Shown here in pieces: positions 60,736-64,000 of a DNA stretch of 64,000 nt. The position numbers and the translations under genes are program-made. The notes beneath the pieces are model-generated. The model did no database searches. It had not been told where the DNA came from and worked only from the letters and a program-made list of their open reading frames with translations. Position 1 is the stretch's first letter, and every line of letters begins with the position of its first letter. Source of the DNA: Cytophagaceae bacterium (GTDB taxonomy: Bacteria > Bacteroidota > Bacteroidia > Cytophagales > Spirosomataceae); assembly GCA_027486845.1 (NCBI GenBank), contig JAIXOL010000053.1, positions 1-64,000 on the forward strand, read 5' to 3'.

Positions 60736-61503
60736 ATGAAACTTTCCAAAAACCATATTTTACCTGATAATAATGCTCCAATAATAGATATAAAAAATCT
60801 CTATAAGTCTTTTGGGAAAGATAACCATGTTTTAAAAGGCTTGAGTTTTTTTGTAAAAAAAGGAGAAAATTTGGTGGTTTTGGGGAAATCTGGTTCGGGC
60901 AAATCAATCGCAATCAAATGTTTGGTTGGCTTAATGCAAGCCGATAAAGGTACAATCAATGTTTTCGGAAAAGATATAACAAAACTCGATGAAACTGGTC
61001 TCAACGAAATTAGATTAAGAATTGGCTTTCTTTTTCAGAATGGAGCTTTATACGATTCAATGTCGGTCAGAGAAAATCTATCCTTTCCTTTATTGCGACA
61101 TTCATCATCCTTAAATCCCATTGAAGTTGATAAGGCAGTTATTGATATTTTGACAAGTGTTGGTCTTACTGAAGCCATCGATAAAATGCCTTCCGAATTA
61201 TCAGGAGGAATGAAAAAGCGAGTTGGACTTGCCCGTACCCTCATCTTGAAACCCGAAATCTTACTTTACGACGAACCCACCACGGGGCTTGATACCATCA
61301 CTTCTCGAGAAATTAGTCAGTTGATTCTTTCCATTCAGCAAAAGTATAAAACAACCTCAATCATTATCACGCATGATATGGCCTGTGCCAAACAAACTTC
61401 TGACCGAATTGTGATTCTGAAAGATGGCATTGTCAATGCCGAAGGAACTTATGATGCACTCGAAAATAGCAACGATGAGTGGGTAAGGTCATTTTTTATT
61501 TAG
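60736..61503 (+). CDS. MlaF-like ATPase of the MCE transporter
   Basis: 255-residue ABC ATPase with Walker A GKSGSGKS near residue 54, signature ELSGGMKKRVGLART and Walker B ILLYDEPTTGLD. The MKKRVGLART sequence after the signature is typical of MlaF. It powers the lipid transporter whose permease is encoded 10 bases upstream. All catalytic motifs are intact. Confidence 0.94.
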   Translation: MKLSKNHILPDNNAPIIDIKNLYKSFGKDNHVLKGLSFFVKKGENLVVLGKSGSGKSIAIKCLVGLMQADKGTINVFGKDITKLDETGLNEIRLRIGFLFQNGALYDSMSVRENLSFPLLRHSSSLNPIEVDKAVIDILTSVGLTEAIDKMPSELSGGMKKRVGLARTLILKPEILLYDEPTTGLDTITSREISQLILSIQQKYKTTSIIITHDMACAKQTSDRIVILKDGIVNAEGTYDALENSNDEWVRSFFI

Positions 61504-61519
61504 AAAATTTACTCAAAAT

Positions 61520-62401
61520 ATGACAAAAGATAATGGTTTTACTTGGAAACTTGGCATGTTTGTAACAATCGGAATGCTGGCTTTTATACTTACGATTTAT
61601 TTTGTAGGAAAGCAAAAAAATATGTTTGGCTCAACTTTTCTTCTGAAATCACACTTCAAAAATGTGAGTGGCCTAAAAATAGGTAATAATGTTCGTTTTT
61701 CAGGAATAAACGTCGGCACGGTTGATGCCATTGAGTTAATCACTGATTCTTCGGTCGTTGTCGATTTGCTGATTGAAAATGACGTTAAGTCATTTATAAA
61801 AACCGATGCAAAAGCAAGCATCAGTTCGGACGGATTGATGGGTGATAAAGTTTTGATTATTTCGTCAGGAACTTCGGTCAAAGAGTCGGTAAAAAACAAT
61901 GATATTCTTGCCTCAAAAAGTGCCATCGAAATAGAAGATTTAATGAAAAGCATGAAAAAAAGCTTAGATAATATTGCCTTGATTTCTGAAGATCTTGCTC
62001 AGTTTAGCTACAAAGTAAACAACAGTAAAGGAGCATTATCAAAAATGATAATCGACGAAGAATTTTCGAATACGCTTGAGAGTACACTTATTAATCTACA
62101 AACGAGTTCTGATGAATTTGCTAAGTTTACCACAAAAATGAATAATAGAAAAGGGGCTTTGTCAAAGATGATTAATGATGAAAAATTTAGTAAATCGCTC
62201 GATTCTACGATGTCGAATCTTCAGTCTGGAACTAAAGGATTAAGTGAAAATATGGAAGCGGCCAAGAGTAGTTTCTTGTTGAAAGGTTATTTTAACAAGA
62301 AAGAAAAAGCCGATGACTTAAAAAAGACAAATGTCAAGCGACAAGCTATATTAAAGCAAAAAAAGGATTCAATCAATCGGATTATATTAAAAAAGAATTA
62401 A
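61520..62401 (+). CDS. MlaD-like MCE-domain lipid-binding protein
   Basis: 293-residue protein with an N-terminal membrane anchor (about 12-30) and one MCE domain (about 38-120) including VRFSGINVGTVDAIEL. The rest is a long helical region (about 140-290) with two repeats of SKMIxDExFSxxLxSTxxNLQ-type units. Such tails form a channel or bridge across the periplasm in other MCE proteins. The MlaA lipoprotein and MlaC carrier are not present here, as is usual in Bacteroidota. Confidence 0.9.
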   Translation: MTKDNGFTWKLGMFVTIGMLAFILTIYFVGKQKNMFGSTFLLKSHFKNVSGLKIGNNVRFSGINVGTVDAIELITDSSVVVDLLIENDVKSFIKTDAKASISSDGLMGDKVLIISSGTSVKESVKNNDILASKSAIEIEDLMKSMKKSLDNIALISEDLAQFSYKVNNSKGALSKMIIDEEFSNTLESTLINLQTSSDEFAKFTTKMNNRKGALSKMINDEKFSKSLDSTMSNLQSGTKGLSENMEAAKSSFLLKGYFNKKEKADDLKKTNVKRQAILKQKKDSINRIILKKN

Positions 62402-62412
62402 AATTAGCAAAT

Positions 62413-62479
62413 TGTGTGAAACATGTAACATCTGTTTAGAATTATATAATACTTCTGAAGTTAAAAAAGTACACCTTTA
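62413..62479 (+). promoter_or_regulatory. Stress-regulon promoter 11, before the second copper protein
   Basis: TGTGTGAAA at 62413, first box AAACATGTAA at 62419, second AATTATATAATAC at 62440 (21 bp), -7-like ACCTTTA at 62473. Coding start at 62513. Confidence 0.85.
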
Positions 62480-62512
62480 TACTTTGAAAAATATTAAACT
62501 AAAACTGACAAA

Positions 62513-62839
62513 ATGATTCCTGAAAAATATAAAGTTTGTATTGATGCTTGTGCCGATTGCATAGTTGCTTGCAAAGATGCTGCCACCGAAAACCTTAAAG
62601 AAGACGATATTGAAATGATGTCTCGCACCATAAAATTAGGTCATGATTGTGCCGCTGTATGTATTTTAGCGATGCAATCAATGGCATCTAATAGCGAGTT
62701 GGTGGGTCAAATTTGCAAATTATGTATGGAAGTCTGTAATATCTGTGCCGAGGCGTGTGAAGAATATGTTTATATGGTTCAATGCAAAATATGTGCTGAG
62801 GCTTGTCGAAAATGTGCCATTGAATGTGCAAAAATTTGA
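62513..62839 (+). CDS. Four-helix-bundle copper-binding (Csp-like) protein, copy 2
   Basis: 108-residue protein with 16 cysteines in CxxxC or CxxC steps along helices (CIDACADCIVAC, CKLCMEVCNICAEAC, CKICAEACRKC). It is a diverged homologue of the copy at 33928 and belongs to the same Csp/DUF326 group. There is no signal peptide, so it should buffer Cu(I) in the cytoplasm. It sits behind promoter 11 and is followed by a small basic protein gene. Confidence 0.9.
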   Translation: MIPEKYKVCIDACADCIVACKDAATENLKEDDIEMMSRTIKLGHDCAAVCILAMQSMASNSELVGQICKLCMEVCNICAEACEEYVYMVQCKICAEACRKCAIECAKI

Positions 62840-62865
62840 TTTTTTACAATTAAATACTTATCCCA

Positions 62866-62988
62866 ATGTCGAACGATAAAGATACTAAAGACAAATCAGG
62901 CAAGAAAGCCCCTGCTAAAAGTCTAAAGGAAAAACGAAATGCCAAAGCAGCCAAACGTAATGAAAAAGGTAGTCCGAGTATAACTTAA
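62866..62988 (+). CDS. 40-residue basic protein
   Basis: Short open frame of 40 codons plus stop, starting 26 bases after the copper-protein gene. It encodes a Lys-, Ala- and Asn-rich peptide (MSNDKDTKDKSGKKAPAKSL at the start), probably disordered and DNA- or RNA-binding by charge alone. No known family. Its position in the operon is the main support. A gene caller could miss it. Confidence 0.5.
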   Translation: MSNDKDTKDKSGKKAPAKSLKEKRNAKAAKRNEKGSPSIT

Positions 62989-63025
62989 TACTTCATAAAA
63001 TAAATTGGGGTTTAATCCAAAAGCT

Positions 63026-64000
63026 ATGATACAAGTAAAGAAAGAAGGGATTTTGCTGGAAAAAACTACACAAAGTTTTGAGGAGATGGGAGTTTTAAAT
63101 CCTGCGGTTATAAAAGAAGGTGAATTTGTTCATGTGTTTTATAGAGCAGTGAGCAATGGCAACTTTTCAACTATAGGATACTGCAAACTCAGTGGGCCTT
63201 CAAAGGTGGTCGAACGCTTCGCTGAACCACTCATTTTAGTAGAATTTGATTACGAATCTCACGGCATTGAAGATCCCCGAATCGTTAAGATAGATGATTT
63301 ATATTATCTTACTTATACAGCCTACGATGGCGTTAATGCACTCGGAGCTTTAGCTACTTCAACTGATTTGAAACATTGGAAAAAACATGGTTTACTTGTG
63401 CCAAAAATAACTTTCGATGAGTTTAATTACATGGCGAAGTTTAAAACTAAGCTCAATGAAAAATATTTCAGATATAACGAACACGACCATATTTTGAAGA
63501 AAAATGGCAAAGAAATGTTTCTTTGGGACAAAAACGTAATTCTTTTCCCCAAAAAAATTAAAGGAAAACTTTATTTCTTACATCGTATAAAACCTGATAT
63601 TCAAATTGTTGTAGGCATCGAAAAACTGGAAGAATTGACCGACAATTTTTGGCAAAAATACTTTCTAAATTTCGATAAAAATATAGTTCTTGCTCCAAAA
63701 TACGATCACGAGGTGAGTTATGTTGGCGGCGGCTGTCCACCAATCGAGACTGACAAAGGTTGGTTGGTCATTTATCATGGAGTTAGAGATTCTATCAAAG
63801 GCTATGTCTATTCTGCTTGTGCGGCATTGCTTGATTTAGATAATCCACAAAATGAAATTGCCCGATTGCCATATCCATTATTTGAACCCGAAAAAACTTG
63901 GGAGCTGAAAGGTGAAGTAAACAATGTTTGTTTCCCAACAGGTACGGCTTTGTTTGATGATACACTTTATATTTATTATGGAGCGGCTGACGAAAGAATT
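63026..64000 (+). CDS. GH130-family glycosidase/phosphorylase, truncated by the window edge
   Basis: Open frame from the ATG at 63026 to the window end (325 codons, no stop seen). It matches glycoside hydrolase family 130 (mannoside phosphorylases and related hydrolases). Key segments are the NPAVIKEGEFVHVFYRA start, the HGIEDPRIVKIDDLYYLTYT catalytic region, and the VSYVGGGCPPIETDKGWLVI loop. The full protein would be about 330-350 residues. It probably acts on beta-mannosides with phosphate or water; the exact reaction is not decided by these motifs. It is unrelated in role to the copper proteins before it. Confidence 0.85.
   Translation, partial: MIQVKKEGILLEKTTQSFEEMGVLNPAVIKEGEFVHVFYRAVSNGNFSTIGYCKLSGPSKVVERFAEPLILVEFDYESHGIEDPRIVKIDDLYYLTYTAYDGVNALGALATSTDLKHWKKHGLLVPKITFDEFNYMAKFKTKLNEKYFRYNEHDHILKKNGKEMFLWDKNVILFPKKIKGKLYFLHRIKPDIQIVVGIEKLEELTDNFWQKYFLNFDKNIVLAPKYDHEVSYVGGGCPPIETDKGWLVIYHGVRDSIKGYVYSACAALLDLDNPQNEIARLPYPLFEPEKTWELKGEVNNVCFPTGTALFDDTLYIYYGAADERI

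Noticed and set aside
63206-63232. Sequence similar to the GGTTCGACTTCGCT repeat inside the GH130 gene
   Set aside because: It encodes a normal part of the GH130 fold and differs from the repeat at several positions.

Overview
The window is AT-rich chromosomal DNA from a member of the Bacteroidota, most likely order Cytophagales (an Emticicia/Arcicella/Flectobacillus-like genome is a guess). The basis is a BshB1 bacillithiol deacetylase, a HemJ-type protein, a DUF1501/DUF1800 pair, a PA14 protein with a sorting-domain-like C-terminus, few Shine-Dalgarno sites, and promoters with Bacteroidota-type -7 boxes (TAnnTTTG). I see no rRNA, tRNA, CRISPR array, complete insertion sequence or prophage.

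Region 1 (1-18.8 kb) is ordinary core and envelope DNA. It holds bshB1, an M23/LysM peptidase, trxB, a PD40/OmpA protein, hemJ, an LTA-synthase-like sulfatase, an ABC-F ATPase, a VOC protein, a DedA protein, a gamma-carbonic-anhydrase-like protein, and a surface module (PA14/discoidin protein, DUF1501, DUF1800).

Region 2 (18.9-63 kb) looks like one large stress locus. It begins with a cupin gene followed by a regulatory cassette: AraC-type regulator, hybrid histidine kinase, single-domain response regulator, second AraC-type regulator. Next come small acidic proteins, an alcohol dehydrogenase, a DnaJ-like chaperone, a giant CheB-CheR-kinase-receiver fusion, gpmA, a JmjC-like cupin, a cysteine-rich four-helix copper protein, a DUF2383 protein, an FMN reductase and Dps. 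An envelope set follows: an OmpA lipoprotein, a lipoprotein rubrerythrin, two L,D-transpeptidases, a DUF4239 protein, a Ca-type P-ATPase and an AI-2E-type permease. The last part has a PPOX-like flavoprotein, lipocalin, fasciclin, BON, YceI, SDR, two UspA proteins, an iron-permease-like protein, a beta-barrel, an Mla/MCE transporter and a second copper protein. A GH130 enzyme runs off the right edge.

The main discovery is that eleven promoters in region 2 share one architecture. Each has TGTGTGAAT leading into a ten-base box (consensus AATnATGTAA), a second box (AATTATATAA, often followed by CAC) starting exactly 21 bp after the first, and an ACCTTTG-like -7 box starting 53-54 bp after the first. 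This implies one activator-controlled regulon covering most of the stress and envelope genes, with the regulator cassette itself behind the first copy. Three copies supply the stop codon of the preceding gene. Other oddities are a one-base frameshift in a SOUL heme-binding gene, an ldhA-like remnant, a 59-residue protein with an internal duplication, repeated DNA inserted in frame into a receiver domain, and a divergent gene pair separated by one nucleotide.
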